Origin: JBARRS01 sp049644345
GTDB lineage: Bacteria; Actinomycetota; Thermoleophilia; Gaiellales; Gaiellaceae
Assembly (NCBI GenBank): GCA_049644345.1
Contig: JBARRS010000159.1
Location: 1-29,718 of the forward strand
Length of the DNA stretch: 29,718 bases
Direction: 5' to 3'
Part shown: positions 1-8,682 of the stretch, piece after piece
Position numbering within the stretch: the first letter of the stretch is position 1
How the letters are laid out: every line of letters starts with the position of its first letter
The notes under the pieces: model-generated
Told to the model about the DNA's origin: nothing
The model's database searches: none
The model's input: only the letters and a program-made list of their open reading frames with translations
Program-made: the position numbers and the translations under genes

Positions 1-512
1 CCCTCAACGTTCCCGTCTCCGACTCGGGCTTCGGCACGAAAACGGGCTTCGTGCTCTCCCCGGACGAGCTGCTCGTCCTGCACGCTGCGAGCGCGGCCGA
101 GGCCGAGGAAGCGGCGCGGAAGCTGCACGCGGTCGGCTTCTTCGAGCTTGCGGGCTACCTGCTCGACCCGCCGACGCCGGACCGGCTCGACCCGGTCGGC
201 ATCGAGGAGCTCGAGCAACTCGTGGCTGCCGACGCGGTCGAGGTCGTCGACGTACGCGAGCCCTACGAGCGCGACGACGGATTCATCCCGGGAAGCCGGA
301 ACGTCCCCTACCGGACGATCCGGGCGTTCGCGGAGGAGCTGACGAACGGGCGCCCGGTCGTGACCATCTGCGAGAGCGGCGCGCGCGCCGGGGTGGCGGC
401 GAGCGTGCTCGCCGCGTCCGGGATCGACGCGCGGCCCGTGCTCGAGGGTGGCATCCCCGCCTGGCGTTCCCGCGGCAACGAGACGACAGAGTTCCGTCGC
501 TGCGGCCGCTGA
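1..512 (+). CDS. MBL-fold/rhodanese protein, C-terminal part (5' end outside window)
   Basis: The reading frame is open to the left edge from base 3, so this is the end of a longer gene. The visible part starts in the tail of a first, degenerate rhodanese-like domain (GFGTKTGF, then LHAVGFFELAGYL). A second complete rhodanese domain follows (VVDVREPYERDDGFIPGSRN), ending in the active-site loop CESGAR, whose cysteine codon is at 369-371, so this domain should be catalytically competent. This arrangement is typical of proteins with an N-terminal metallo-beta-lactamase fold (persulfide dioxygenase/glyoxalase-II-like) followed by tandem rhodaneses, which handle glutathione- or thiol-bound sulfane sulfur. 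The MBL domain itself is not in the window, so that part is inferred from the family. It converges with the cyclase gene, leaving only 12 bp between stops. Confidence 0.85.
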   Translation, partial: LNVPVSDSGFGTKTGFVLSPDELLVLHAASAAEAEEAARKLHAVGFFELAGYLLDPPTPDRLDPVGIEELEQLVAADAVEVVDVREPYERDDGFIPGSRNVPYRTIRAFAEELTNGRPVVTICESGARAGVAASVLAASGIDARPVLEGGIPAWRSRGNETTEFRRCGR

Positions 513-524
513 AAGCGCAGGGAG

Positions 525-3500
525 CTAGGCCGACGCTGCCAGCAGCGCCTCTGCCTCGGCTTCCCAGGCCGCGGCGCGCAGCCGGGTGAGCACCGGAAGG
601 GCGAGCCTGAGCTGGCGGTCGGCTTCACCGCGGTTTCCCACCCGCACCAGTTCCTCCGCCGCACGCAAGCGTGCGTACGCCTCGTCCGGAACGGAGCCGA
701 TCTCCGCGTACACGTCCGCGGCGGCGGTGAAGTCGCCCGCGGCAATCATTCGCGCGGCCTCGTGCCAGGGTGTCTGATCGCGCGCGTGCTCGAGGACCTC
801 TAGGAACGCGTCGCTTCGGCCGAGGGCTCTGAAGGCCCAGGCGCCGTCGACAGACTCGTGCAATGCCCCGACGCCGCTTTCGCTCCAGGCGGCGAGCAAT
901 TCGTCCGCGACCATTCTCGCCGCCTCGGCATCGCCGATCGCGACCCGCGCACGGGCCTCGAACGCCAACGCCGGATTCAGAGACTGTGGATCGTCGGCAC
1001 CGCGCGCCACTTCGGTTGCGCGTAGAGCGTCCGCGAGCGCACGCTCCCCGTTCCCTCGCGCCAACTGGATCGTCCCGCGGATGTAGCGACACGCCGTCTC
1101 CATGTAGTGGCTCGGGCCCGCCTCGACGTCGCCGATGAACGCGTCAGCCGTCGCGACCGCCTCGTCCCAGCGGCCCTCCCAGTGGCAGTGGAACACGTGC
1201 TCCGCCTGCTGCCAGCGGATGTAGCTGTCCAAGCCGATTCGATCTGCGATCCGGCAGGTCTGCTCGTGCAGCTCCCCTGCCCGCCGCACGTCGCCGAGGA
1301 GCGCAGTCATCCAGGTGAGGTTCGCCGACGCGGCGATTTCCTCGTACGAGTTGGCCGCGGCCCCTATCGCGACCGCCCGCACGAGATCCTCGAGTCCGCC
1401 GCTGTCGCCTGCGACGACTCGGGTGACGCCAATCGTGTTCAGGTTCCGTGCGCGGACGGCGTCGAGCCCGAACTCTTCCGCCAACTGCAGCGATTCGGAG
1501 GCCAATTCGATTGCCCGTTCGTCATGGCCAATCATCAAGACGCGGGCAAGCTCCTGGAGCACGAACGCCTTTGCAGGCGACGGCCCGTGCTTCTCGACAA
1601 GCTGACGACCGCGCTCCAGGTGCTCGAGGGCTTTGTCTCGGTCGCCGCGGTTCAACCAGATCCCGCCCAGGCGCGCCTGAGCTTCGGTGGCAGCCTCGAT
1701 CTTCCCAGCCCGGAGTAGACCTTCCGTCGCCTCCTCGAGGACGGCGTCGTCAAAGGCGACGTCGTCGACTCGGCTGCGGCCCCAGGCCAGGAGCAGCTCG
1801 GGACGCTCCTCGTCCTGCGGCGGCCAGAGCTCGAGCGCCGCTTCGTAGAAACGGGCTGCGGCCGGCAACGCTCCAAGCGCGAGGGCGCGGTCGCCGGCGT
1901 CGCGTGCCGCGAGACGCGCGCGCTCGACCAGCGGGGCAGGCTCCTCCTGGCCGGCGGCGCGCCGAAGCCGGAGCGCCTCGAGATAGTGATGGGCCAGCAT
2001 CTCGGAGTGGTCCTCCGGCCGTCCGAGCCCCTCGATCCACCTCGCCGCCCGCTCGTGGCGCTCCGTCCGGGCACCCCGAGGAATTTGCCCGTAGGCGACG
2101 TCGCGCACGAGCAGGTGCCGGAATGCGTATTCGTCCTCGCCCCCCACCGACGAACGCCGCTCCCGGCGCACGAACTCTTTCCGCTCGAGCGCGTGCAGCC
2201 TCTCTTCGGCGCCCTCCCGCTCGACGCCCCCGACCGCGCAGACCGCACCCAGCCAGAAGACCTTCCCGAGAACCGCCGCATCCTGGAGAAGCTGCTTCTC
2301 GTCGGCCGGCAGCCCGTCCAGGCGCGCGGCGATGATGCCTTGGACGTTCTCGGGCAGGGGCAGCTCCTCGTGGCTCCCCGCTTCGGCGAGCAGGCGAGCG
2401 AACTGCTCTGCATAGAGCGGATTCCCGCCGGCACGCGCCAGGAGCGACGCCTGTAGCTCGGCCGGCAGGACGGCCCTCTCGACGAGCGCCGCCAGCAGAC
2501 GGGACGTCTCCTCGTCGGACAGCGGAGAGATCGAGAGCGTCAGGGCGTTCGGCTTCCCCCCGCCCCACCCCGGGCGCCGATCGAGCAGCTCGGGACGAGC
2601 GGTGCAGACCACGAAGAGCGGCACCCCGGAGCCCCAGTCGACGAGGTGGTCGACGAAGTCGAGCAGGTCGTCGTCTGCCCAATGCAGATCCTCGAACACG
2701 AGCACCGTCGCGCGCTGCTCCGCAAGGGCCTCGAAGAACTGCCGCCAGGCGGCGAAACGCCCGGAGCGGTCGCCGCCCGATTCGCCGTCTGCACCGAGCC
2801 CGAGGAGGGGTCGGAGGTTCTCGAGGATCCGCTGCGCACCCTCCGTCCGGAGGCCGGCAACCGTTTCCGCGAGCTTTCGCTCGACTTCCTCGGGCGAGTC
2901 GGTCTCCAGGATGCCGGCTTGCGCCTTGGCCATCTCGGCGAGCGCCCAGTAGGTCACGCCGTCGCCGTAGGGCAACGAGCGACCCTGCCGCCAGTAGACC
3001 AGCTCCGGCTCGGCGTCGACGATCAGCGACAGCTCGTAGACGAGGCGACTCTTGCCGATCCCCGGCACCCCGACAAGCGTGACGAGCTGCGGAGTCCGTT
3101 CCTCACGCGCCCGGGAGAGGGCGTCGGTGACGAAATCCAGCTCGCGGCGGCGGCCCACGAGCGGCGCGCCCACCTGAACGACGTCGACGCCGAAACGAGA
3201 CCGCGCTTGCAGCGCCTCCCACGCCGCTACCGGCTGGGCCTTCCCCTTCGCCGTGACCGGCTCCGCCTCCCGGTAGTCGATCACGCGACTTGTCGCACGG
3301 TACGTGCTCTCGCCGACCAGGATCCCGTTTACCGGCGCGGCCGCCTGCAGCCGCGCGGCGGTGTTGACGACGTCGCCTGCGACCATCCCCTCGCCCTCGT
3401 TCGCTCGGGCTCCTAGCGTGACGAGGGCCTCACCGGTGTTGACGGCAATGCGCGCCTGGAGGTCCTCGCCCTGCTCCCCGATCCACTCCCGGATGGCGAG

Positions 3501-3830
3501 CGCCGCTCGAACCGCGCGCTCGGGATCGTCCTCGTGGGCAACCGGCGCGCCGAAGACGGCCACGACGGCGTCGCCGATGAACTTCTCGACCGTCCCGCCG
3601 TAGTGCTCGAGCTCCGTGCGGAGACGCGCGTAGTAGGGCGCGAGCATCGCCCGCACGTCCTCTGGGTCGAGCCGCTCCGCGTGCGAGGTGAAGCCGACGA
3701 GGTCGGCGAAGAGCACCGTCACGATCTTCCGCTCCTCGCGGGCAGGAGCCTCGACGAGGGCAGCCCCGCAGCTCGAGCAGAAACGAGCATCTTCGGCGTT
3801 GTGCCGACCGCACTTCTCGCACACCCTCAT
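525..3830 (-). CDS. Zinc-ribbon class III adenylate cyclase fused to AAA ATPase and TPR-like repeats
   Basis: The 1101-residue product has several modules. A zinc ribbon (Cys4, Cys7, Cys18, Cys21) is followed by a class III nucleotide cyclase domain (about 33-208). Metal-binding Asp43 (FADLVGFT) and Asp87 (FIGDAVVAVFG) are present. Lys83 and Asp153 fit adenine selectivity, and Asn156/Arg160 (NTAARL) fit the transition-state pair. Next is an AAA/STAND-type ATPase with Walker A at 254-261 (GVPGIGKS) and a Walker B-like VLVFEDLHWAD. The C-terminal half is helical and Ala/Glu/Arg rich, as in TPR-like tails. Such proteins are common in Actinobacteria and thought to be signalling regulators that make cAMP. 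The ligand and output are unknown. ATG start with a TAGACT box 6 nt upstream. No DNA-binding domain was seen at the C-terminus, which separates it from LuxR-type relatives. Confidence 0.9.
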   Translation of the reverse strand: MRVCEKCGRHNAEDARFCSSCGAALVEAPAREERKIVTVLFADLVGFTSHAERLDPEDVRAMLAPYYARLRTELEHYGGTVEKFIGDAVVAVFGAPVAHEDDPERAVRAALAIREWIGEQGEDLQARIAVNTGEALVTLGARANEGEGMVAGDVVNTAARLQAAAPVNGILVGESTYRATSRVIDYREAEPVTAKGKAQPVAAWEALQARSRFGVDVVQVGAPLVGRRRELDFVTDALSRAREERTPQLVTLVGVPGIGKSRLVYELSLIVDAEPELVYWRQGRSLPYGDGVTYWALAEMAKAQAGILETDSPEEVERKLAETVAGLRTEGAQRILENLRPLLGLGADGESGGDRSGRFAAWRQFFEALAEQRATVLVFEDLHWADDDLLDFVDHLVDWGSGVPLFVVCTARPELLDRRPGWGGGKPNALTLSISPLSDEETSRLLAALVERAVLPAELQASLLARAGGNPLYAEQFARLLAEAGSHEELPLPENVQGIIAARLDGLPADEKQLLQDAAVLGKVFWLGAVCAVGGVEREGAEERLHALERKEFVRRERRSSVGGEDEYAFRHLLVRDVAYGQIPRGARTERHERAARWIEGLGRPEDHSEMLAHHYLEALRLRRAAGQEEPAPLVERARLAARDAGDRALALGALPAAARFYEAALELWPPQDEERPELLLAWGRSRVDDVAFDDAVLEEATEGLLRAGKIEAATEAQARLGGIWLNRGDRDKALEHLERGRQLVEKHGPSPAKAFVLQELARVLMIGHDERAIELASESLQLAEEFGLDAVRARNLNTIGVTRVVAGDSGGLEDLVRAVAIGAAANSYEEIAASANLTWMTALLGDVRRAGELHEQTCRIADRIGLDSYIRWQQAEHVFHCHWEGRWDEAVATADAFIGDVEAGPSHYMETACRYIRGTIQLARGNGERALADALRATEVARGADDPQSLNPALAFEARARVAIGDAEAARMVADELLAAWSESGVGALHESVDGAWAFRALGRSDAFLEVLEHARDQTPWHEAARMIAAGDFTAAADVYAEIGSVPDEAYARLRAAEELVRVGNRGEADRQLRLALPVLTRLRAAAWEAEAEALLAASA

Positions 3831-3836
3831 GGCCGG

Positions 3837-3842
3837 AGTCTA
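3837..3842 (-). promoter_or_regulatory. Putative -10 box of the cyclase gene (leaderless)
   Basis: TAGACT on the minus strand ends 6 nt before the ATG at 3830, placing the expected transcription start at or next to the start codon. No Shine-Dalgarno is present. The same geometry recurs at seven other genes in the window. No clear -35 box was seen. Confidence 0.45.
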
Positions 3843-3889
3843 AGCAGCATCCCTCGGAAGATCCGATGCCCCAGAGGCGTCCTGTGGTC

Positions 3890-4063
3890 ATGAACGCGAT
3901 GCTCAGCTATCAGCTCTCCTCCGCGATTCGCGCCGAGGAGATTCGCCGTGCCCGGCTCCATCCTCTGGCGGAAGTGCCGTCCGTCGAGCGGCGGGCGCCG
4001 CGCTCCCTGCGCAAGCTCTTCGCGCCGGTGCCGCGGTTTCAGGTCAGCGGCTCGACCGCGTAG
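3890..4063 (+). CDS. Possible small basic protein of 57 residues, unknown function
   Basis: This short ORF fills most of the 208-bp gap between the divergently read cyclase start and the ilvA stop. Its start MNAMLSYQLSSAIRAEE looks like an amphipathic helix, followed by an Arg/Pro-rich tail. The N-terminus loosely resembles small actinobacterial proteins with a helical start and a basic tail, but no family is recognised. ATG 3890 is preceded by AGAGGCG, a weak ribosome binding site about 12 nt away; an in-frame ATG at 3866 is an alternative start. The 3' end overlaps the convergent ilvA gene by 25 bp. The gap would otherwise hold nothing but the cyclase promoter. Coding status is uncertain. 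Confidence 0.35.
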   Translation: MNAMLSYQLSSAIRAEEIRRARLHPLAEVPSVERRAPRSLRKLFAPVPRFQVSGSTA

Positions 4064-5208
4064 CCCCAGTCCCGCATCGCCGCGAGCAGCGTGGCGCAGT
4101 GCTCGTCGTCGCGCGTCGCCAGCGTCAGCTCGATCTCTGTTTCCGCAACCGAGACCCGCATTCCCTCGCGGTGGTGCTCGACCGAGACGACGTTCACCCG
4201 CTCCTGCGCGATCAGCGTCAACAGCTTGACGAGCTCTCCGGGCCGGTCGGGCACCCTCGTTCGAATGACGAGATACCGGCCGCCAACCGTTAGGCCGTGC
4301 CGCATCACCGAGATCAGCAGCGTCGGGTCGATGTTGCCGCCCGAGAGCAGAACGGCGACCGACCCCGAGCCGCCGATCTTCCCCTCCAGCAACGCCGCGA
4401 TTCCCACCGCGCCCGCGCCTTCGACGAGGAGCTTCGTCCGCTCGAGTAGGAGCACGATCGCCTGCGTGATCGACTCGTCCGTGACGTCGACGAACCCGTC
4501 GAGGGTCTCTTCGAGGATCCGCATCGTCGCCTCGCCCTGGTGCTTGACGAAGATTCCGTCGGCGATGGTGAAGCCCGAGAGCCCGGCGCGGACGCCGACG
4601 ATCCGCACTTGCGGGCGCGTCGCCCGCAGCGCGAGCGAGATACCGGCCGCGAGGCCGCCCCCGCCGACCGGGATCAGCACAGTCTCGACCTCAGGCACCT
4701 GCTCGGCGAGCTCGATCCCGATCGTCCCCTGCCCCGCGATCACCAGCGGATCTTCGAAGGGGTGGACGAACGTAGCGCCTGTGGAGGCGGCGTACTCGAG
4801 CGCAGCCGCAAGTGCGTCCTCGAACGTCGCGCCGACGAGCTCTGTCTCCGCGCCATAGTTGCGGCAGGCCTCGACCTTGGCCATCGGCGCGTCCTGCGGC
4901 ACGTAGATGCGCGCCCTCACGCCGACCTCACGCGCCGCCCACCCGACCGCCTGGCCGTGGTTGCCGGCGCTGGCCGCGACGACGCCGGCGGTCCGCTCCT
5001 CAGGCCGCAGAGTCGCGATCTTGTTGTACGCGCCGCGGACCTTGAACGAGCCGGTGCGCTGAAGGTTCTCGGCCTTCAGCGTGACTTCGCGGCCGAACAG
5101 GCGCGAGAACGTATCGGAGCCGTAGACGGGAGTGACTCGTGCGACTCCGTCGATCCGCGCGCGGGCGGCCTCGATCTCGCTAAGCGTGGGTGCCGTCTGT
5201 ATTGCCAT
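4039..5208 (-). CDS. ilvA: Threonine ammonia-lyase (threonine dehydratase) with ACT domain
   Basis: This PLP enzyme deaminates threonine (and serine) to 2-oxobutanoate, the entry to isoleucine synthesis or to propionyl-CoA. The PLP lysine is Lys56 in GSFKVRGAYNK, and the glycine-rich phosphate loop is VGGGGLAAG. A C-terminal ACT domain (about the last 80 residues, RVPDRPGELVKLLTLIAQ) suggests allosteric control by an amino acid. At 389 residues it matches the roughly 400-residue ACT-containing class rather than the 510-residue E. coli IlvA. ATG 5208 (MAIQTAPTLSE) is chosen over an upstream in-frame start because family similarity begins there. It lies within the 3' end of meaB with a 29-bp overlap, so translation is probably coupled. 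A catabolic TdcB-like role is equally possible. Confidence 0.9.
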   Translation of the reverse strand: MAIQTAPTLSEIEAARARIDGVARVTPVYGSDTFSRLFGREVTLKAENLQRTGSFKVRGAYNKIATLRPEERTAGVVAASAGNHGQAVGWAAREVGVRARIYVPQDAPMAKVEACRNYGAETELVGATFEDALAAALEYAASTGATFVHPFEDPLVIAGQGTIGIELAEQVPEVETVLIPVGGGGLAAGISLALRATRPQVRIVGVRAGLSGFTIADGIFVKHQGEATMRILEETLDGFVDVTDESITQAIVLLLERTKLLVEGAGAVGIAALLEGKIGGSGSVAVLLSGGNIDPTLLISVMRHGLTVGGRYLVIRTRVPDRPGELVKLLTLIAQERVNVVSVEHHREGMRVSVAETEIELTLATRDDEHCATLLAAMRDWGYAVEPLT

Positions 5209-6175
5209 CGGATAGCCGGAATACCTTCTCCATGATCTCTCGAACCGCGGTGAGGGGGTCGAGCTCACGTCGCTGGACCTCGTCCAGGAGGCGCTGTAGC
5301 TCTGGATCGCCGGCGACCGTCTGCTCGAGATGGGTCTTCGCGCGGGCGGACGCGACCGCGAAGACTTCGCCCGAGAGGTTCCTGCGACGCCGCTCCTCCA
5401 GCTGACCCGCCTGCTCCAGGTGAGTCCGATGCTCCTCGACCTTTGCCCAGAGCTCCTCGACGTTCTCCCCGCGCATCGCCTCGGTGAGCACGATCGGCGG
5501 GCGCCAGTCGCTGTCGCGGTCGAGCGAGAGGATCGAGCGAACCTCGTTCAGCATCGTCTTCGCCGCGGGATGATCCATCTTGTTGACGGCGATCACGTCC
5601 GGAATCTCCATGATTCCCGCCTTCAGCGCCTGAATCGAGTCGCCGGAGCCCGGCATCAGCACGAGGACAACGGTGTCGGCGATCGAGATCACCTCCACCT
5701 CGCTCTGACCGGCGCCGACCGTCTCGAGAAAGACGAAATCCTTGCCCGACGCGTCGAGGACGAGCATTGCCTGCAGCGTCGCCTCGGCGAGCCCGCCGAG
5801 GTGTCCGCGCGTCCCCATCGAGCGAATGAAGACCTGAGGGTCGAGAAAGTGGTCGGCGAGCCGGATCCGGTCGCCGAGGAGCGCACCCTGCGAGAACGGG
5901 CTCGACGGGTCGACCGTGATGACGCCGACCGTCTGTTCGCGCGCGCGCACGTGCGGGATGAGGGCCGCGATCAGGCTCGACTTGCCGACGCCCGGAGGCC
6001 CTGTGATCCCGACGGCGTAGGCACGCCCCGTCTCCGGATAGAGCTCGCGGACGAGCTCGTACGCGAGCGGATCCGAGTTCTCGACCAACGTGATCGCGCG
6101 CGCGAGGGCGCGCTTCTCGCCCGCCCGCACGCCGGCGGCGAGCGACTCGCGCGTGAACTCACGGCGGCGCGCCAC
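5180..6175 (-). CDS. meaB: MeaB/ArgK-family GTPase, methylmalonyl-CoA mutase chaperone
   Basis: A P-loop GTPase of the SIMIBI class that loads and protects adenosylcobalamin-dependent acyl-CoA mutases. Visible motifs are Walker A at 59-66 (GPPGVGKS), the Mg-site segment VDPSSPFSQGALLGDR, the family signature ETVGAGQSEVEV and the guanine-specificity motif NKMD. The 331-residue length is normal. GTG start at 6175, 15 bp after the stop of the MFS gene, and its own 3' end overlaps ilvA by 29 bp. Placing it directly before a threonine dehydratase makes metabolic sense: threonine to 2-oxobutanoate to propionyl-CoA to methylmalonyl-CoA, whose mutase it would serve. No mutase gene lies in the window, so the partner is inferred. 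Confidence 0.93.
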   Translation of the reverse strand: MARRREFTRESLAAGVRAGEKRALARAITLVENSDPLAYELVRELYPETGRAYAVGITGPPGVGKSSLIAALIPHVRAREQTVGVITVDPSSPFSQGALLGDRIRLADHFLDPQVFIRSMGTRGHLGGLAEATLQAMLVLDASGKDFVFLETVGAGQSEVEVISIADTVVLVLMPGSGDSIQALKAGIMEIPDVIAVNKMDHPAAKTMLNEVRSILSLDRDSDWRPPIVLTEAMRGENVEELWAKVEEHRTHLEQAGQLEERRRRNLSGEVFAVASARAKTHLEQTVAGDPELQRLLDEVQRRELDPLTAVREIMEKVFRLSDGNTDGTHA

Positions 6176-6190
6176 GCTCAGATCGTACGG

Positions 6191-7459
6191 CTACTCCGCG
6201 CGACCGGCGGCGCCGAGCGCCGGCAGCGGCTCGCGCTCGGAAGGCGGCCGCTGTTCCCTGACACGGCTCGCGAGCGAAAGCCCGACGAAAGCGGCGACCA
6301 CCGAGAGGCCGGCCGAGGCGGCCCACATCCAGCGGGCGCCGATCTCTCCGGTGAGGTTCCCTGCCGCGACCATGCCGAGCGCAAGCATCGCCGTATTCGC
6401 GCTCATCAGCACGGTGAACGCACGCCCCCGCAGCTGGTCCGGCGCGCCCCTCTGGACGAGCAGCGCGTTGCAGACGATCGCCGCCCCGTTCCCTGCCCCG
6501 GAGACGATGACACAGACCGCTGCGACCCAGACGTCTGGGGAGGCGGCGGCGGCACCCACGCCGAGCGCCATCATCGCGATCGCCCCGCCGTAGACGTTCG
6601 CAAGCCCGCGACGCTCGATGAACGAGGATGCGAGGAGCGCGCCGAGCGCGAGCCCGACGCCGGCGGACCCCATCAGCAGGCCGAGGCCGAAGCTGCCCGC
6701 GGAGAAGCTGATGGTGGCGAGAAACGGCTCCGCCACGTTGACGGCGGCATTTGCAAGCATCACGACGTTCCAGGTGACGAGCACCGTCAGCAGTGCTCGG
6801 GAGCGCAGGACGAGCGCGAACCCGTCCGCGAGGTCATGCAGGTGCCCGCGCGTGGCCGCGCGGCCCCTCTGGAGGAGCTGCTGCGGGATTCGAGCCAGTA
6901 GCGCAGCGGAGATCAGGAAGGTGACGGCGTTGAGCCAATACGCCGGGTGGGGCCCCCGCGCGGCGACGAGGGCGCCACCGACGATCGAGCCGGCCGCCCA
7001 GCTCACGTTGTCGATCGTCTGCAGGAGCGAGTTCGCCCTCGGGAGGTCGGGATCGCCGACGAGGTTCGGAACGCCCGCATAGACGGCCGGCCGGAAGATT
7101 CCGGATGCGAGGCCGGCGACAGCCGCGAGCGCGACGATCGCCGTCGCGCTGCCGGCGAACGGCAGGGCGCAGAAGACGCCGAAACGGATCAGGTCCGACG
7201 CGATCATCAGCCGCTTGCGCGAGAGCCGGTCGATCAGCGGCCCGGCGACAATCCCGAGCGCGAACATCGGCACCAGATCTGCGATCAGGAGCGCGCTGAT
7301 CCAGAGTGGCGAGTGCGTCCGGTGGAGCACGTCGATCTGCAGCGCGACGAGTGCGAGCCAGGTGCCCGCGCCCGAGCCGAGCGTCGCCAGGAAGAGCAGC
7401 CGGAAGCTCGGCTCGCGCCTGAGGAGCCCGAGCTGCCTACCAGCTAGCGGAACCTGCAC
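6191..7459 (-). CDS. MFS transporter, EntS/MFS_3-like exporter
   Basis: A 422-residue integral membrane protein with about 12 hydrophobic segments and a central cytoplasmic loop near residues 195-215. The loop after TM2 carries the MFS motif A variant GPLIDRLSRKRLM. Segments such as FRPAVYAGVPNLV and QTIDNVSWAAGSIVGGAL resemble the MFS_3 group (enterobactin exporter EntS and multidrug-like exporters). The substrate cannot be told from sequence. GTG start at 7459 with a TACGCT box 9 nt upstream. It heads the likely operon MFS - meaB - ilvA, with tight spacing (15 bp, then a 29-bp overlap). The link between an exporter and propionate/threonine metabolism is not obvious. Confidence 0.88.
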   Translation of the reverse strand: MQVPLAGRQLGLLRREPSFRLLFLATLGSGAGTWLALVALQIDVLHRTHSPLWISALLIADLVPMFALGIVAGPLIDRLSRKRLMIASDLIRFGVFCALPFAGSATAIVALAAVAGLASGIFRPAVYAGVPNLVGDPDLPRANSLLQTIDNVSWAAGSIVGGALVAARGPHPAYWLNAVTFLISAALLARIPQQLLQRGRAATRGHLHDLADGFALVLRSRALLTVLVTWNVVMLANAAVNVAEPFLATISFSAGSFGLGLLMGSAGVGLALGALLASSFIERRGLANVYGGAIAMMALGVGAAAASPDVWVAAVCVIVSGAGNGAAIVCNALLVQRGAPDQLRGRAFTVLMSANTAMLALGMVAAGNLTGEIGARWMWAASAGLSVVAAFVGLSLASRVREQRPPSEREPLPALGAAGRAE

Positions 7460-7468
7460 GGCACTCCA

Positions 7469-7474
7469 AGCGTA
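7469..7474 (-). promoter_or_regulatory. Putative -10 box of the MFS-meaB-ilvA operon
   Basis: TACGCT on the minus strand ends 9 nt before the GTG start at 7459. The intervening bases include GGAG, so a very short leader is also possible. No convincing -35 box was seen. Confidence 0.4.
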
Positions 7475-7493
7475 ACGGGCCTTCCGTCCCTTA

Positions 7494-7515
7494 GAAGGGG
7501 GCTTTTCGCCCCTTC
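7494..7515 (-). terminator. Hairpin at the hisC stop, possible weak terminator
   Basis: On the minus strand GAAGGGGC and GCCCCCTTC pair around a GAAAA loop (8-bp stem with one bulged C). The 5' arm overlaps the hisC stop codon. There is no long U-tract after it (TTCTAAG), so termination may be partial. It separates hisC from the MFS operon promoter at 7469-7474. Confidence 0.45.
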
Positions 7516-8647
7516 AGGCCGTGGCAAGACGCCCCGTCACGCGGCCGAGCGCCGCCGCGAACAGCGCATTCTCCTCGGCCGTCCCGACGGTGACGCGGAT
7601 CGCATGCGGCGCCCCGAAGCCGTGTGTCGGCCTCACGATCACGCCTTCGCCCAGCAGGCGCTCGAACAGCGAGCGGGAGTCTTCTCCGACCTCGGTGAAG
7701 ATGAAGTTCGCCACAGCGGGCCCGGCGGGCTCGAATCCGTGCTCCCGCAGGGCCTGGTCGATCGCGGGGCGGCCTTCGGCGTTGACGCGACGCCGCCGCT
7801 CGAGCTCGTCGGCGGCGTCGAGACTGGCGAGGGCGGCTTCCTGCGCGGGCGCCGTGACGTCGAAAGCGCGCTTGACCTTGTTGATCGCCGTGACCACCGG
7901 CTCTGGCGCGACGGCGTAGCCGATGCGGAGGCCGGCGAGTCCGTAGATCTTCGAGAACGTGCGCAGCACCACAACTCTTCGGCCGCGCTTCAGATACTCC
8001 TCGATCGCGTCTGGGTAGTACGGGTCGTCGATGTACTCGAGGTACGCCTGGTCGAGCACCGTCAGGACGTGCTCGGGGACGGCGTCGAAGTACGCATCGA
8101 GCTCAGCCCGCGTGTTCATCGTCCCAGTCGGGTTGTTGGGGTGGCAGACGTAGACGAGCTTCGTCCGCGGCGTGATCGCGGCCAGCATCGCCTCGAGGTC
8201 GTAGCGGTGCTCGTGGAGGGGAATCGTGCGGGGAGTCGCGGCCAGTTTGCGCGCGTCGATCACGTAGCTCGGAAAGGAGGGCCAGCCGCAGACGATCTCG
8301 TCGCCCGGGTCGAGCAACGCCTGCGAGAGGCAGTCGACGAGCCCATCTGAGCCGGCGCCCACGGCGACCTCCTCGAAGAGGACGTCGTACCGCTCTGCGA
8401 GCGCCGTGCGCAGCCGATAGGCGCCCCCATCGGGGTATCGGTTCAGCTCGGGGCCGATCCGGGCGATCGCCTCGAGCGCCTCGGGCAGCGGTCCGAAGGG
8501 CCCTTCGTTCGAGGCCAGCTTGACGACCCGCTCGAGCCCGAGCTCGCGCTGAACCTCCTCGACCGGCTTGCCCGGCTCGTACGGGACGAGATCTCGGACG
8601 GCGGGCGTGAAGAAGCTGTCGGCGATCTCCGCGAGGCGCGCCGGCAT
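7514..8647 (-). CDS. hisC: Histidinol-phosphate aminotransferase
   Basis: A fold type I PLP aminotransferase of 377 residues that converts imidazole-acetol phosphate to histidinol phosphate in histidine synthesis. The Schiff-base lysine is Lys233 in RTFSKIYGLAGLRIGY. The motifs HPNNPTGT (Asn172 region) and DQAYLEY (Asp199, Tyr202) are present, as is the N-terminal KLASNEGPFGP segment. It stands alone with no other his genes nearby, so a role toward aromatic amino acids (HisC/Pat type) cannot be excluded. ATG start at 8647, with TAGAGT 7 nt upstream. It is divergent from pntA1 across 44 bp. Confidence 0.9.
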   Translation of the reverse strand: MPARLAEIADSFFTPAVRDLVPYEPGKPVEEVQRELGLERVVKLASNEGPFGPLPEALEAIARIGPELNRYPDGGAYRLRTALAERYDVLFEEVAVGAGSDGLVDCLSQALLDPGDEIVCGWPSFPSYVIDARKLAATPRTIPLHEHRYDLEAMLAAITPRTKLVYVCHPNNPTGTMNTRAELDAYFDAVPEHVLTVLDQAYLEYIDDPYYPDAIEEYLKRGRRVVVLRTFSKIYGLAGLRIGYAVAPEPVVTAINKVKRAFDVTAPAQEAALASLDAADELERRRRVNAEGRPAIDQALREHGFEPAGPAVANFIFTEVGEDSRSLFERLLGEGVIVRPTHGFGAPHAIRVTVGTAEENALFAAALGRVTGRLATA

Positions 8648-8654
8648 GGCGGCA

Positions 8655-8660
8655 ACTCTA
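8655..8660 (-). promoter_or_regulatory. Putative -10 box of hisC
   Basis: TAGAGT on the minus strand ends 7 nt before the hisC ATG, predicting a leaderless transcript. It lies 16 bp from the opposing box at 8677-8682, so the two promoters would interpenetrate. Confidence 0.45.
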
Positions 8661-8676
8661 ACCGCGGCCGACGTAA

Positions 8677-8682
8677 TAGGGT
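8677..8682 (+). promoter_or_regulatory. Putative -10 box of the pnt operon
   Basis: TAGGGT ends 9 nt before the pntA1 ATG at 8692. No Shine-Dalgarno lies between (TCGCCGCGG), consistent with a leaderless or near-leaderless mRNA. Confidence 0.4.

Noticed and set aside
1107..1718. Plus-strand frames of 200 or more codons opposite the cyclase gene
   Set aside because: They are antisense shadows of a protein with strong domain evidence, and their composition and lack of motifs match other shadow frames in the window.
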